Positions 44,344-53,664 of a stretch of 64,000 bases of DNA are shown here, one piece after another. The stretch is from Candidatus Phyllobacterium onerii (GTDB lineage Bacteria > Pseudomonadota > Alphaproteobacteria > Rhizobiales > Rhizobiaceae). The stretch is taken from positions 62,001 to 126,000 of the forward strand of contig NZ_JAQMHX010000003.1 in assembly GCF_028331445.1 (NCBI RefSeq), written 5' to 3'. How positions within the stretch are numbered: the stretch's first letter is position 1; the number at the start of each line of letters is the position of its first letter. Under the pieces are notes generated by a model. It made no database searches. It was not told where the DNA came from and saw only the letters and a program-made list of their open reading frames with translations. Position numbers and translations under genes: made by a program.

Positions 44344-45345
44344 ATGAAGAAGCTACTCGCTTCAACTATACTCGCCGCTGGTCTTTTCGGCTACGCTGGA
44401 TCGGCCTCGGCTGCAGAATGCGGCTCTGTAACAATCGCTAATATGAACTGGCCGTCGGCCGAAGCTTTGGCCAACCTGGACAAGATTATACTAACAGAAG
44501 GTTATGGCTGCGACGCCGAGCTGGTCGCTGGCGACACGGTTCCAACTTTCACATCGATGTTGGAAAAGGGTCAGCCGGACATCGCTCCGGAGGGCTGGCT
44601 CAACACTGTCCGTGACCTCCTTGAGAAGGCGGTCAAGGAAGACAGACTGGTCTTGGCAGCGCCTGCCATTACCGAAGGCGGCACGGAAAGCTGGTGGATA
44701 CCTAAATATTTTGCCGATGCGCACCCGGATATCAAGACGATTGCCGACGCCATGAAGCACCCGGAATTGTTCCCCGCTCCGGAAGATCCCAAGAAGGGCG
44801 CGGTTTATAACTGCCCGTCCGGTTGGGCTTGCCAGATCACGACAACCAACTTCTACAAGGCCTATGGTGGCGACAAAAATGGCTTCACACTTGTTGATAC
44901 AGGTTCGGCAGCGGGTCTTGATGGCTCAATAGCCAAGGCCTATGAGCGCAAGGAGCCTTGGCTCGGATATTATTGGGGCCCTACCGCAATCCTCGGTAAG
45001 TATCCCATGGTTAAGCTCGACAATGGCGTACCTTTTGATGAAGCCGAATGGAAACGCTGCACTGTCGTTGCAGATTGCCCCGATCCAAAGCCGAATGGAT
45101 GGGCAAAGTCAGATATCTATACGGTTGTCACGAAGAAATTTTCCGATTCTGCTGGCCCCGCCTTCGACTATCTGAAAAAGCGGCAGCTATCGACTGTAGA
45201 GTTCAACAAGCTGCTAGCCTGGATGGTCGACAACCAGGCTACGGGTGAAGATGGCGCCAAATATTACCTCAAGAACAACGAGGCGGTTTGGACAAAATGG
45301 GTCTCCCCGGAAGCCGCCGAGAAAATCAAGGCTGCTGTGCAATAA
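44344..45345 (+). CDS. Glycine betaine/proline-type ABC transporter substrate-binding protein
   Basis: A periplasmic OpuAC/ProX-fold protein (333 residues) with a signal peptide (LLASTILAAGLFGYAGSASA) and a mature start AAECGSV. Trp-rich stretches that build the aromatic cage for quaternary ammonium groups are visible, such as NMNWPSAEALA, PEGWLN, TESWWIPKYF and the later EPWLGYYWGPTA. It is the first gene of an importer operon that continues into an MttB-family methyltransferase and a dimethylglycine-dehydrogenase-like gene, so the ligand is probably glycine betaine or a related betaine destined for breakdown rather than osmoprotection. GGGAG lies about ten bases before the ATG. Confidence 0.9.
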   Translation: MKKLLASTILAAGLFGYAGSASAAECGSVTIANMNWPSAEALANLDKIILTEGYGCDAELVAGDTVPTFTSMLEKGQPDIAPEGWLNTVRDLLEKAVKEDRLVLAAPAITEGGTESWWIPKYFADAHPDIKTIADAMKHPELFPAPEDPKKGAVYNCPSGWACQITTTNFYKAYGGDKNGFTLVDTGSAAGLDGSIAKAYERKEPWLGYYWGPTAILGKYPMVKLDNGVPFDEAEWKRCTVVADCPDPKPNGWAKSDIYTVVTKKFSDSAGPAFDYLKKRQLSTVEFNKLLAWMVDNQATGEDGAKYYLKNNEAVWTKWVSPEAAEKIKAAVQ

Positions 45346-45351
45346 TTGTCA

Positions 45352-45380
45352 GATACGGCGAAGCAAGGCTTCGCCGTATC
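45352..45380 (+). promoter_or_regulatory. Intercistronic hairpin between binding-protein and permease genes
   Basis: A perfect 13-bp stem (GATACGGCGAAGC with GCTTCGCCGTATC) around AAG begins seven bases after the stop codon. It lacks a T run, so it is more likely an RNA-stability or partial attenuation element that keeps the binding protein in excess over the permease, as known for other ABC importers. Confidence 0.65.
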
Positions 45381-45473
45381 CCACTCTTGATAGGTTGAAC
45401 GCAATCACGTTCAACCGCTTCAGCCATTCTGAAAGCGTTGCGCTTGGGGTGGCTATGGAAGGGGCACCGACAA

Positions 45474-46361
45474 ATGGATTGGTTTTACTCATTTCCCAAT
45501 ATGAATGACGACACGCTGCGCAACCTGAAAAAGGCGATGGACGAGGGTTTCAAGGCGTTCACTCGTCAGTACGGCGATGTGATCGAGTCGTTTTTTCAAC
45601 CCCTGCAGTATTTCCTTATTCAGGCAGAACGTTTTATGACGACGACGCCGTGGCCAGTCATGATCGTTCTCATTGGCGGAATTGCCTGGATCGCCAGTCG
45701 CAACTGGAAGATCGTAGGCGGCACCATCCTGACCCTTCTCCTGATCGGCTATTTCGATATGTGGAGTGACGCGATGAAGACCATCGCCATGATCTTCGTC
45801 GGCACGGTCGTTTCGATCGTCGTCGGTATCCCGATTGGCATTGTGATGGCGCGTTCTGATGGTTTCCAGCGAATGGTCAATCCCATTCTTGACGTAATGC
45901 AGACAATGCCGAGCTTCGTCTATTTGATTCCGGTTGTGATGTTGCTTGGCATCGGCAAGGTCCCAGGCCTCATCGCCGTGGTAATCTATGCCATTCCGCC
46001 GATGATTCGCCTGACCAATCTCGGTATCAGGCTGGTTGACAAGGACGTCCTGGAGGCAGCTGACGCATTCGGTTCGTCAAGCTGGCAGCGATTGAGGAAT
46101 GTCCAAATTCCCCTTGCTCTTCCGACAATTATGGCTGGTATCAACCAGACAATCATGATGGCGCTAGCCATGGTAGTTATCGCGTCGATGATCGGTGTCC
46201 AGGGTCTTGGACAGCCCGTTTTGCGTTCGGTGAACGGTCAGTTTTTCTCGCTCGGACTTTTCAACGGCCTTGCCATCGTTGGCATAGCCATCATTTTTGA
46301 CCGCGTTAGTCAGGCCTATGGCAAGCGTCTTCAGAAGCACCAGGAGGTTGTCCATGGCTGA
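45474..46361 (+). CDS. Glycine betaine/proline-type ABC transporter permease (ProW-like)
   Basis: An inner-membrane permease of 295 residues from the ATG at 45474, which is preceded by GGAAGGGG about ten bases away; a TTG at 45438 is a less likely start. A short amphipathic N-terminus (NDDTLRNLKKAMDEGFKAF) is followed by helices. The EAA loop is LEAADAFGSSSWQRLRNVQIPLALP (about residues 190-214). PSFVYLIPVVMLLGIGKVPGL is typical of ProW/OpuAB. It overlaps the ATPase gene by eight bases. Confidence 0.92.
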   Translation: MDWFYSFPNMNDDTLRNLKKAMDEGFKAFTRQYGDVIESFFQPLQYFLIQAERFMTTTPWPVMIVLIGGIAWIASRNWKIVGGTILTLLLIGYFDMWSDAMKTIAMIFVGTVVSIVVGIPIGIVMARSDGFQRMVNPILDVMQTMPSFVYLIPVVMLLGIGKVPGLIAVVIYAIPPMIRLTNLGIRLVDKDVLEAADAFGSSSWQRLRNVQIPLALPTIMAGINQTIMMALAMVVIASMIGVQGLGQPVLRSVNGQFFSLGLFNGLAIVGIAIIFDRVSQAYGKRLQKHQEVVHG

Positions 46362-47427
46362 TCGTTCGGTTCAGGGAGCAGGCATCAAGATCAAGAATCT
46401 CTACAAGATTTTCGGCCAGAGACCGCAAGCCTATGTCGAGGCGGTGAAGAAAGGCATGTCAAAGACCGAACTCAATGAAGATCATGGACATGTTCTTGGC
46501 TTGCGCGACATCAACATCGATATGCCGGCCGGTTGCATCCAAGTCGTCATGGGACTTTCCGGTTCAGGAAAGTCCACATTGATCCGCCACATCAATCGTC
46601 TGATCGATCCAACGGCCGGTGAAGTCATCATCGATGGCGCCGACGTCTGCAAGATGAATCAGAACGATCTGCGTCAGTTCCGGCGCCACAAGACGGCGAT
46701 GGTTTTCCAGAAGTTTGCTTTGCTGCCCCATCGCACAGTGCTGGATAACACCGTCTATGGCCTTGAGATACAGGGCCTGTCGCGGGAAAAGCAGGAGGAA
46801 CAGGCCAGGCGCTGGATTGGCAGGGTGGGGCTTAAAGGGTTTGAGGATCATTATCCCAACCAGCTGTCAGGTGGCATGCAGCAGCGTGTCGGTCTAGCTC
46901 GCGCCCTGACAAACGACGCGCCGATCCTGCTTATGGATGAAGCGTTTTCGGCCCTCGATCCGCTCATTCGCATGGACATGCAATCGGTTCTTCTCGATCT
47001 GCAGAAGGAAATCAAGAAAACGGTCGTCTTCATCACCCACGATCTCGATGAGGCTTTGCGGCTCGGCGATCGCATCGCGATCCTTCGTGACGGCGAAGTC
47101 GTTCAACAGGGAACCGGCCAGGACATCGTTTTGCAGCCTGCGGACGAATATATTTCGAGCTTCGTGAAAGAGGTTAACCGCGGCCGCGTCATTATGGTCG
47201 ACACTATCGCCACTCAATCCGGCGCGCCATCTGCAACGGGCGGTGTAACAGTCAAAACCGGCACGATTCTTGAAGAAGCTGCCAAGACAATGACCGACGC
47301 CAACCAGCAATACGCAACGGTTGTTGATGATAATGGGAAACCCACTGGCGTCATCAGCATGAACAATTTGATTCAAGCGATGGTCACGCCGATTAGCCAT
47401 CTGACGTCAAAGGCTGCGGCGGAATAA
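46354..47427 (+). CDS. Glycine betaine/proline-type ABC transporter ATPase (ProV-like, C-terminal CBS region)
   Basis: The ATP-binding subunit (357 residues) of the importer. It has Walker A VMGLSGSGKSTLIRHINRL, the signature LSGGMQQRVGLARAL and Walker B ILLMDEAFSALDPL. The N-terminal NLYKIFGQRP is typical of ProV. The C-terminal part (TVKTGTILEEAAKTMTDANQ, then YATVVDDNGKPTGVISMNNL) is a single CBS-type regulatory segment. The start at 46354 lies within the permease end, with AGGAGG just upstream. Confidence 0.93.
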   Translation: MADRSVQGAGIKIKNLYKIFGQRPQAYVEAVKKGMSKTELNEDHGHVLGLRDINIDMPAGCIQVVMGLSGSGKSTLIRHINRLIDPTAGEVIIDGADVCKMNQNDLRQFRRHKTAMVFQKFALLPHRTVLDNTVYGLEIQGLSREKQEEQARRWIGRVGLKGFEDHYPNQLSGGMQQRVGLARALTNDAPILLMDEAFSALDPLIRMDMQSVLLDLQKEIKKTVVFITHDLDEALRLGDRIAILRDGEVVQQGTGQDIVLQPADEYISSFVKEVNRGRVIMVDTIATQSGAPSATGGVTVKTGTILEEAAKTMTDANQQYATVVDDNGKPTGVISMNNLIQAMVTPISHLTSKAAAE

Positions 47428-47544
47428 CCAACGCACTAGGTGTCGCTTCCCTTGCGCTCGGCGTCGCTCACGCCGCGCACCCTGAGCCCTGCTCTGGCGA
47501 TAGTGCACCATCGCCTGTGACAGGTGCGAATGAGGGCATGAGCA

Positions 47545-49125
47545 ATGAGTGAACCTGCAGTTGAGACCGACGCAAACGCATCAGCCCGGGACCATGGCAG
47601 ACGTGGCGGGCGGGCGCGGCCACGCAGCGTTGAAAGCGGTGCTTTCGATCAGGCACCGTTTCGGCAGCTCAAAATCCCCTTTACACCGACAAAGATCGTT
47701 TCCGACGATGAACTTGAATCGATCCACGATGCATCGCTTAAAGTGCTGCAGGAGATTGGGGTGGACGTACTGCACGACGGTGCACGCGAAATCATGAAAG
47801 AGGCCGGCGCCGACGTTACTCCTGGCACAATGCGCGTTCATTTCGACAAAGAAATGATCCTTGAGTATGTCAGCCACGCGCCATCCGAGTTCACGCTGCA
47901 TGCTCGCAACCCCGCACATAATGTGCGTTTTGGCGGCAATAATCTGATTTTTGCCCAAATGGGATCGGCGCCGAATTGCTCCGACACCGACAATGGCAGG
48001 CGCTCGGGTAATCAGGCGGATTTCCGCAATTTCCTGAAACTGGCGCAAATGCACAATATCATCAATGCGACCGGGGGATATCCTGTAGAACCGATCGATA
48101 TCCATCCATCGGTGCGTCACCTCGAGTGCATTCGGGATCTGGCGACGCTCACCGACAAGCCGTTTCACATATATTCGCTCGGCAAGGAGCGGAACCAGGA
48201 CGGAATTGAAATCGCCCGCCTCGCCCGCGGTGTCAGCCACGAGCGGTTACAGAACGAGGCGTCTTGCTACACGATCATTAACACCAATTCGCCACTGAAG
48301 CTCGATATCCCGATGATGGAAGGCATCATTCAGATGTCCGGCAATGGTCAGATCGTCATTGTCACGCCTTTCACTCTCGCGGGGGCCATGGCGCCTGTGA
48401 CGATAGCAGGAGCGTTGGTTCAGCAGAATGCCGAAGCGCTGGCTGGTATTTCCTTCACGCAGATGGTCAAGAAGGGCGCTCCCGTCGGTTATGGCGGATT
48501 CACCTCCAATGTCGACATGAAATCGGGCGCTCCCGCCTTTGGCACTCCGGAATACATGAAAGCCCAGATGGTTGGCGGTCAGTTGGCCCGCCGTTATGGC
48601 ATCCCCTATCGCACATCCAATGTGTGCGCAGCTAATACGGTGGATGCCCAGGCTGCCTATGAATCGGTGTTCTCGCTTTGGGGCGCGATCCAGGGCGGTG
48701 GCAATTTCATGCTGCATTCCGCGGGCTGGCTGGAAGGTGGGCTTTGCTGTTCCTATGAAAAGATGATCCTCGATTTCGATCTACTGCAGATGGTCGCGGA
48801 ATTCCTGACACCGCTAGATCTGTCGGAGGATGCGTTGGGTCTCGATGCCATGCGCGATGTCGGTCCGGGCGGCCATTTCTTTGGCACTGCCCACACCCAA
48901 TCCCGCTACAAGACCGCTTTTTATGCACCGATTATTTCAGACTGGCGCAACTACGAGAGCTGGCAAGAAGCCGGTTCACCAACGGCGATCGAGCGGGCCA
49001 ACCGGGTGTGGAAAGAACGACTGGCAACTTACGTGAGACCAGCGATCGACGCAGCAATCGAAGAGGAAATCAATACCTTCGTTGCAAGGCGCAAGGCCGA
49101 AGGCGGCGCGCCCACTGATTTCTGA
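47545..49125 (+). CDS. Non-pyrrolysine MttB-family methyltransferase (paralogue 1)
   Basis: A trimethylamine methyltransferase (MttB)-superfamily TIM-barrel protein (526 residues) that should transfer a methyl group from a quaternary amine to a Co(I) corrinoid protein. Family pieces are LESIHDASLKVLQEIGVDVLHD near the N-terminus, NSPLKLDIPMMEGIIQ, TPFTLAGAMAPVTIAGAL and HSAGWLEGGLCCSYEKMILD. There is no in-frame amber codon, so no pyrrolysine. It follows a betaine importer by 117 bases and precedes a dimethylglycine-dehydrogenase-like gene by 57, so glycine betaine is the best candidate substrate (as MtgB); proline betaine or another betaine is possible. The N-terminus has an Arg/Gly-rich tail (DHGRRGGRARPRS). 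Confidence 0.85.
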   Translation: MSEPAVETDANASARDHGRRGGRARPRSVESGAFDQAPFRQLKIPFTPTKIVSDDELESIHDASLKVLQEIGVDVLHDGAREIMKEAGADVTPGTMRVHFDKEMILEYVSHAPSEFTLHARNPAHNVRFGGNNLIFAQMGSAPNCSDTDNGRRSGNQADFRNFLKLAQMHNIINATGGYPVEPIDIHPSVRHLECIRDLATLTDKPFHIYSLGKERNQDGIEIARLARGVSHERLQNEASCYTIINTNSPLKLDIPMMEGIIQMSGNGQIVIVTPFTLAGAMAPVTIAGALVQQNAEALAGISFTQMVKKGAPVGYGGFTSNVDMKSGAPAFGTPEYMKAQMVGGQLARRYGIPYRTSNVCAANTVDAQAAYESVFSLWGAIQGGGNFMLHSAGWLEGGLCCSYEKMILDFDLLQMVAEFLTPLDLSEDALGLDAMRDVGPGGHFFGTAHTQSRYKTAFYAPIISDWRNYESWQEAGSPTAIERANRVWKERLATYVRPAIDAAIEEEINTFVARRKAEGGAPTDF

Positions 49126-49182
49126 TCCGTTGAATCACACCCTCAACACGTGAATCAAATTTCCAATATGAGGCATAAGAAT

Positions 49183-51759
49183 ATGAAATCGCACGTTAAA
49201 GCAGTTGTCATAGGAGGCGGTGTTGTTGGATGCTCTGTCCTCTATCACCTTGCGCGTGCTGGATGGACCGACGTCCTGCTGATAGAGCGCTCTGAACTGA
49301 CATCCGGCTCATCCTGGCACGCTGCCGGCGGCTTTCATACCCTCAACGGCGATCCGAACGTGGCCAAACTGCAGGCCTATACGGTCAGCCTTTACAAAGA
49401 GATCGAGGAACTTTCGGAACAGTCATGCGGCCTGCATCTGACCGGCGGCGTCATGATGGCCGACTCGCCGGAGCGTATGGATTTTCTGCGCCTCGCTCAC
49501 GCGCGCGGCCGTTACCTTGGCATGGATACAGAACTGATCACGCCATCGGAAGCCAAGGCGATGTTCCCGCTGATGGACGAGACCAACTTCGTCGGCGCGA
49601 TGTGGGACCCAGTCGAAGGCCACCTCGACCCGTCGGGCACGACCCATGCCTATGCCAAGGCTGCGCGCAAGCTTGGCGCGGAAATAAGCTTGCGTAACCG
49701 CGTCGTTGAACTGACACAGGAAACGGATGGGACCTGGAACGTCATCACCGAGCAAGGCACTGTGAAAGCCGAGCATGTCGTCAATTGCGGCGGACTGTGG
49801 GCCCGTGAAGTTGGCCGCATGGTTGGCCTGGAACTGCCCGTCCTTGCCATGGAGCACATGTATCTCCTCACCGAGGACGTGCCGGAGGTCATGGAGTTCA
49901 ACAAATCCACCGGGCGCGAACTCATCGGCGTCATGGATTTCAAGGGCGAGATCTATACCCGTCAAGAGCGTAACGGCATCCTGCTCGGCACCTATGAAAA
50001 GGCGGCAAAGCCATGGTCGCCCGTGAACACGCCATGGGACTTCGGCCACGAACTGCTGGCACCGGACATTGACCGCATCGCCCCTTCCCTCGAAGTGGGT
50101 TTCAAGCATTTTCCGGGCATCGAGAAGGCCGGCATCAAGCAGATCATCAATGGCCCCTTTACGTTCGCGCCGGACGGCAACCCGCTTGTCGGACCGGTTC
50201 CTGGTCTCACCAATTACTGGACGGCCTGTGCCGTCATGGCGGGTTTCAGCCAAGGCGGGGGCGTTGGCCTCGCCCTTTCCAACTGGATGGTGCATGGCGA
50301 GCCTGGCTTCGACGTCTGGGGCATGGACGTCGCCCGCTTCGGCGAATGGGCGACCCTGCGCTACACCAATGCCAAGGTTCGCGAAAACTATTCGCGCCGC
50401 TTTTCCATTCGCTTCCCCAACGAAGAGCTGCCCGCTGCGCGTCCTCAGCAGACGACGCCGCTCTACGACACAATGGTCGCACAGAATGCAGTCATGGGCG
50501 ATTCCTGGGGTCTCGAAACTCCGCTCTGGTTCGCGCCCAAAGGCACGGAAGCACGCGATATCGTCTCCTACCATCGCTCGAACGACTTCGAGCATGTCGG
50601 CAACGAAGTGCGGGCAACACGGACAAATGTCGGCGTCACCGAGATCGCCAATTTCGCCAAGTATGAAGTGACGGGCGCGGGTGCCGAGGCTTTTCTGTCG
50701 CATCTGATGACCAACACCATGCCGAAGACTGGACGTCTGGTCCTCACTCCCATGCTGAACGAAGAAGGCAAACTCATCGGAGACTTCACCATCGCCAAGG
50801 CCGCGGATGACCGATTCCTGATTTGGGGATCGTCCGCCGCGCAGCGCTATCACATGCGCTGGTTCCAGAAGCAGCAGCCGAGGGACGGTTCGGTTAACAT
50901 CCATCGTTTCGATCAGACGCTGGTGGGTCTGGCGATTGCCGGTCCTAGAGCACGCGATCTCCTTGCAAAACTCGTCGATGAAGACGTTTCAAACGCGGCT
51001 TTCCGCTTCATGGATTTCCGCGAGATGGCTGTCGGTGGAGCGCCTTGCAAGGTCAATCGCATCTCCTACACTGGCGACCTCGGCTATGAGATTTGGATGG
51101 AACCTGCATACCAGCGCCTCGTTTACCAGGCGATCAAGGAGACCGGCGCAGAATACAACATCGTGGATTTTGGCATGCGCGCATTGCTCGCCATGCGGTT
51201 GGAGAAAAATTTCCCCACATGGTTCCGCGAATTGCGTCCAATCTACGGTCCGTATGAAGGTTCAATGGATCGCTTCATCAAGCTCTCCAAGAACGATTTC
51301 ATCGGCCGAGAAGTGGCAGCCAAAGAGAAGGCGGATTTTGACGCTGGTACCAGCACGAAGCTACGCCGCGTCTCCTTCCTGATCGACGTGCCGCATGGCG
51401 AGGGTGCGGCCGATGTTATGGGCGACGAGCCGATCTGGGCGAAGACCTCGAAGGACTACGGGACAGTGCAGGCTGGTCATGGTGTCGGCGCGCCGCGCTT
51501 CGACGCAACTGGTGAAATTGTTTCCCACGAGGGCGATAAGGGCGCCGTACAAGGCGAATGGCGCGTCGTTGGGTGGGTTACATCCGGCGGCTATGCTCAT
51601 TATGTCGGCCGTTCGATGGCGCAAGGCTACGTGCCGGCAGAACTCGCCAAAAGCGAAGAGCAAGGGTTGTTTGAGGTGGAAATCCTCGGCATTCGCCGGG
51701 CCGCCCGGATCAATCTGGAGCCGCCGTTCGATCCGTCAGGCGAAAAGATGCGCGGGTAA
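49183..51759 (+). CDS. Dimethylglycine/sarcosine dehydrogenase-like FAD- and folate-binding oxidoreductase
   Basis: An 858-residue two-domain enzyme. The N-terminal DAO-type flavin domain has VVIGGGVVGCSVLYHLARAGW and SGSSWHAAGGFHTLN, where the His could carry covalent FAD as in dimethylglycine dehydrogenases. The C-terminal half (from about residue 430) is a GcvT-like tetrahydrofolate domain with VGVTEIANFAKYEVTGAGAEAF and YTGDLGYEIWMEP. It would oxidise dimethylglycine or sarcosine and pass the methyl as methylene-folate. The ATG at 49183 is chosen because GAGG lies nine bases upstream; longer starts at 49168 and 49150 lack this. The 3' end overlaps the convergent PhnD-like gene by 24 bases. 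Confidence 0.88.
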   Translation: MKSHVKAVVIGGGVVGCSVLYHLARAGWTDVLLIERSELTSGSSWHAAGGFHTLNGDPNVAKLQAYTVSLYKEIEELSEQSCGLHLTGGVMMADSPERMDFLRLAHARGRYLGMDTELITPSEAKAMFPLMDETNFVGAMWDPVEGHLDPSGTTHAYAKAARKLGAEISLRNRVVELTQETDGTWNVITEQGTVKAEHVVNCGGLWAREVGRMVGLELPVLAMEHMYLLTEDVPEVMEFNKSTGRELIGVMDFKGEIYTRQERNGILLGTYEKAAKPWSPVNTPWDFGHELLAPDIDRIAPSLEVGFKHFPGIEKAGIKQIINGPFTFAPDGNPLVGPVPGLTNYWTACAVMAGFSQGGGVGLALSNWMVHGEPGFDVWGMDVARFGEWATLRYTNAKVRENYSRRFSIRFPNEELPAARPQQTTPLYDTMVAQNAVMGDSWGLETPLWFAPKGTEARDIVSYHRSNDFEHVGNEVRATRTNVGVTEIANFAKYEVTGAGAEAFLSHLMTNTMPKTGRLVLTPMLNEEGKLIGDFTIAKAADDRFLIWGSSAAQRYHMRWFQKQQPRDGSVNIHRFDQTLVGLAIAGPRARDLLAKLVDEDVSNAAFRFMDFREMAVGGAPCKVNRISYTGDLGYEIWMEPAYQRLVYQAIKETGAEYNIVDFGMRALLAMRLEKNFPTWFRELRPIYGPYEGSMDRFIKLSKNDFIGREVAAKEKADFDAGTSTKLRRVSFLIDVPHGEGAADVMGDEPIWAKTSKDYGTVQAGHGVGAPRFDATGEIVSHEGDKGAVQGEWRVVGWVTSGGYAHYVGRSMAQGYVPAELAKSEEQGLFEVEILGIRRAARINLEPPFDPSGEKMRG

Positions 51760-52503
51760 TTCAAAGGTTGAAATATAGGGCAGGCCTTTGCGCTTGCCCG
51801 TCCAGCCGACGACGACCAGGGCGCTGGCTGCTTCATCATAGCGCTGCGCCAGTTCCCAGGATTTGCAATCGATAGCAGCGATATCTGCTCGACCAAATGC
51901 AACAGCTTCAACGGAATGGCGATGCCCGCCAGTCTCCGTATGGCTGATAAACAGATCCAGCGTCTCACCCTGGGCCTCAAGGCCTCGCTGGAGGGCGAGA
52001 TAGCCGGACATCGAGTCGTGACTATTGAACGCGAGCCGTTTCTGCCGCATTACTTCCAGAGGCAGCCTCGCCTCTCCGTCGAGTGGCGCCCCGACAGGCG
52101 TCCCCTCACCTCGGCGCATGACCAATGCGCTTGAGTAAAGTTCGCCATTCCCACCATCTACGCCAGAGTAGTCATCCTGCCCAACAACATGGACATAGGC
52201 TTGAAGACCCAATTCCAGCGGGCCCCAGCAAGTTTGGGCAAAGAGTAGACCTGGATGACACCACAGCGCCTGCCGATCTAAATCGTCGGGTGGAAGTAGG
52301 GCTGGATCCGGCGCGATGACGTTGCCGGCCTTATCCTTGATGCCGCCAGGAACCGCCGGTAGATCAGCATTGCGGCGTGCCAGAAAATCCGGCGCATTAA
52401 AACCGTTCGACCGCAATGCGTTACGCAACACAGCCCACTGCGCATCAACTTCAGCGCGCCGTTCCGGCCAGTCATACATCGGCAAAGCCGCCACAAGAGT
52501 CAT
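51736..52503 (-). CDS. PhnD-like phosphate/phosphonate-binding-fold protein without signal peptide
   Basis: A 255-residue protein of the PhnD-like (phosphite/phosphonate ABC binding protein) fold: GLLFAQTCWGPLELGL corresponds to the family C-G-Y-P-L strand, followed by VHVVGQDDYSGVDGGNGELYSSALVMR and FNSHDSMSGYLALQRGL. It starts MTLVAALPMYDWPERRAEVD with no export signal and there are no transporter genes beside it, so it is probably a cytoplasmic ligand sensor or chaperone rather than an importer part. It follows the desaturase gene by nine bases and is co-transcribed with it. Confidence 0.75.
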   Translation of the reverse strand: MTLVAALPMYDWPERRAEVDAQWAVLRNALRSNGFNAPDFLARRNADLPAVPGGIKDKAGNVIAPDPALLPPDDLDRQALWCHPGLLFAQTCWGPLELGLQAYVHVVGQDDYSGVDGGNGELYSSALVMRRGEGTPVGAPLDGEARLPLEVMRQKRLAFNSHDSMSGYLALQRGLEAQGETLDLFISHTETGGHRHSVEAVAFGRADIAAIDCKSWELAQRYDEAASALVVVGWTGKRKGLPYISTFELPAHLFA

Positions 52504-52512
52504 GTAGCTTGT

Positions 52513-53559
52513 TTACTCTTTCGGCGGCTCGGCGGGAATAGGCATTGTTGAGCCACCCTGCAGACTGATGCCATGGCGGCGTGGCCGGAAGGCCCGCCCG
52601 GTAGCCGGCTCACGACGTAGAACGGGGTGAACGACTTCCTGTTTTTTGCGGAATGCGTATGCGCGCAAAATCTCGAAATAATTGCGGAAGACATAGCCGC
52701 CATTCATGCGCTGCCATTCCTCGCGCTGTTCGTCATAGAGCTCCGGCAGATCATACCAAGGCACGGTTGGCCGCTTATGGTGCACAAAATGCAGATTGTT
52801 ATTGAGGAATATGAGAGCGAGGGGTGATTTCTCCACGATAATCGTCCGCCCATCCGGGCGTTCCGACCATTGGTGTTCGCAGTAACTGCGGATAGAGATG
52901 ATTGACAGACCCCAATAAACAACTGTCAGCGCATAAATCCAAAGCGGAATTCCGAAGACCAGCCATACCAAGCCGAACATTGGAACAAGTCCGGCGCCAT
53001 GCAAAAGCCAGGCGGTGCGCGTCTTCCTGTCTCCTCCAGTAACCAGTTTCACCTCAGCGATGACAAAGCCAATCGCCATCAGAATCGGGCCAATAATAAT
53101 CCGGCCACTCAGCGTGTTGTTCCAGTTGAGGAGTGATTTGACAAATGCAGGCAGTTTTTCCCAGTCGCCCATGGCGCGGAAATAACTCTCAGGATCGTCA
53201 TAGGGGTCTGTCAACCGCTCATCCGCATGGTGCTTGAGGTGAAGATGCTTGTACCGCCGGTAAGGAAAAACGAGACCAATCGGTAACGAAATCAGGATTT
53301 CGTTGACAAGACCACTGCGCGTTGGGTGGCCGTGCAGAACTTCATGCTGTAGCGACGAATGCAACGCGACAGAAATTGCCATCGCTACCAAAGCAACCAA
53401 TGGCATGGTGTCGTAGAGGTAAAAACCGGAGAAAAACCAAAGCCCGTAGCAGGCTGTCATCAAGCCAATCGTTGGCCATTCAATGCCGGTGCGCTTGCGC
53501 GAATTCTGGGATTGTGAAGAGGGTATTTTGTTATGTCGTTCTGATTCCATGTTTTTCAT
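52513..53559 (-). CDS. Membrane fatty-acid-desaturase-family di-iron enzyme
   Basis: A 348-residue membrane protein with the three histidine boxes HEVLHGH (about residue 72), HLKHH (about 107) and HFVHH (about 258), between pairs of hydrophobic segments. The family includes desaturases and hydroxylases using O2. Its partners (PhnD-like gene, divergent XRE regulator) and the betaine locus around it suggest a hydroxylase or desaturase acting on a non-lipid or lipid-headgroup substrate, but nothing in the sequence fixes this. The start is uncertain; ATG 53559 is used, with 53550 also possible. Confidence 0.82.
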   Translation of the reverse strand: MKNMESERHNKIPSSQSQNSRKRTGIEWPTIGLMTACYGLWFFSGFYLYDTMPLVALVAMAISVALHSSLQHEVLHGHPTRSGLVNEILISLPIGLVFPYRRYKHLHLKHHADERLTDPYDDPESYFRAMGDWEKLPAFVKSLLNWNNTLSGRIIIGPILMAIGFVIAEVKLVTGGDRKTRTAWLLHGAGLVPMFGLVWLVFGIPLWIYALTVVYWGLSIISIRSYCEHQWSERPDGRTIIVEKSPLALIFLNNNLHFVHHKRPTVPWYDLPELYDEQREEWQRMNGGYVFRNYFEILRAYAFRKKQEVVHPVLRREPATGRAFRPRRHGISLQGGSTMPIPAEPPKE

Positions 53560-53613
53560 GGTCTCATTGTCAGGAGCTGTCAGCAATGCGATTTTTGTGA
53601 GTAAGTGTTGATT

Positions 53614-53664
53614 TTGCGCACCAAATAGCGCAATTGTTGTGTATTATAAACAATGCGGTGCGAA
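53614..53664. promoter_or_regulatory. Palindromic operator in the desaturase/XRE divergent promoter
   Basis: TTGCGCACC (53614-53622) mirrors GGTGCGAA (53657-53664), with an inner imperfect pair GCAATTGTT/AACAATGC, over about 50 bp just before the XRE regulator start. Position suggests autoregulation and control of the desaturase-PhnD-like pair by the divergent XRE protein. Confidence 0.55.

Noticed and set aside
47545-49125. Pyrrolysine-containing MttB
   Set aside because: The frame is open without any internal amber codon, and no pyl genes are seen; the same holds for the paralogue at 57173-58759.
49423-50904. 493-residue open frame on the minus strand inside the dimethylglycine-dehydrogenase-like gene
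   Set aside because: It mirrors the codon pattern of the real gene on the other strand and contains no recognisable family motif.
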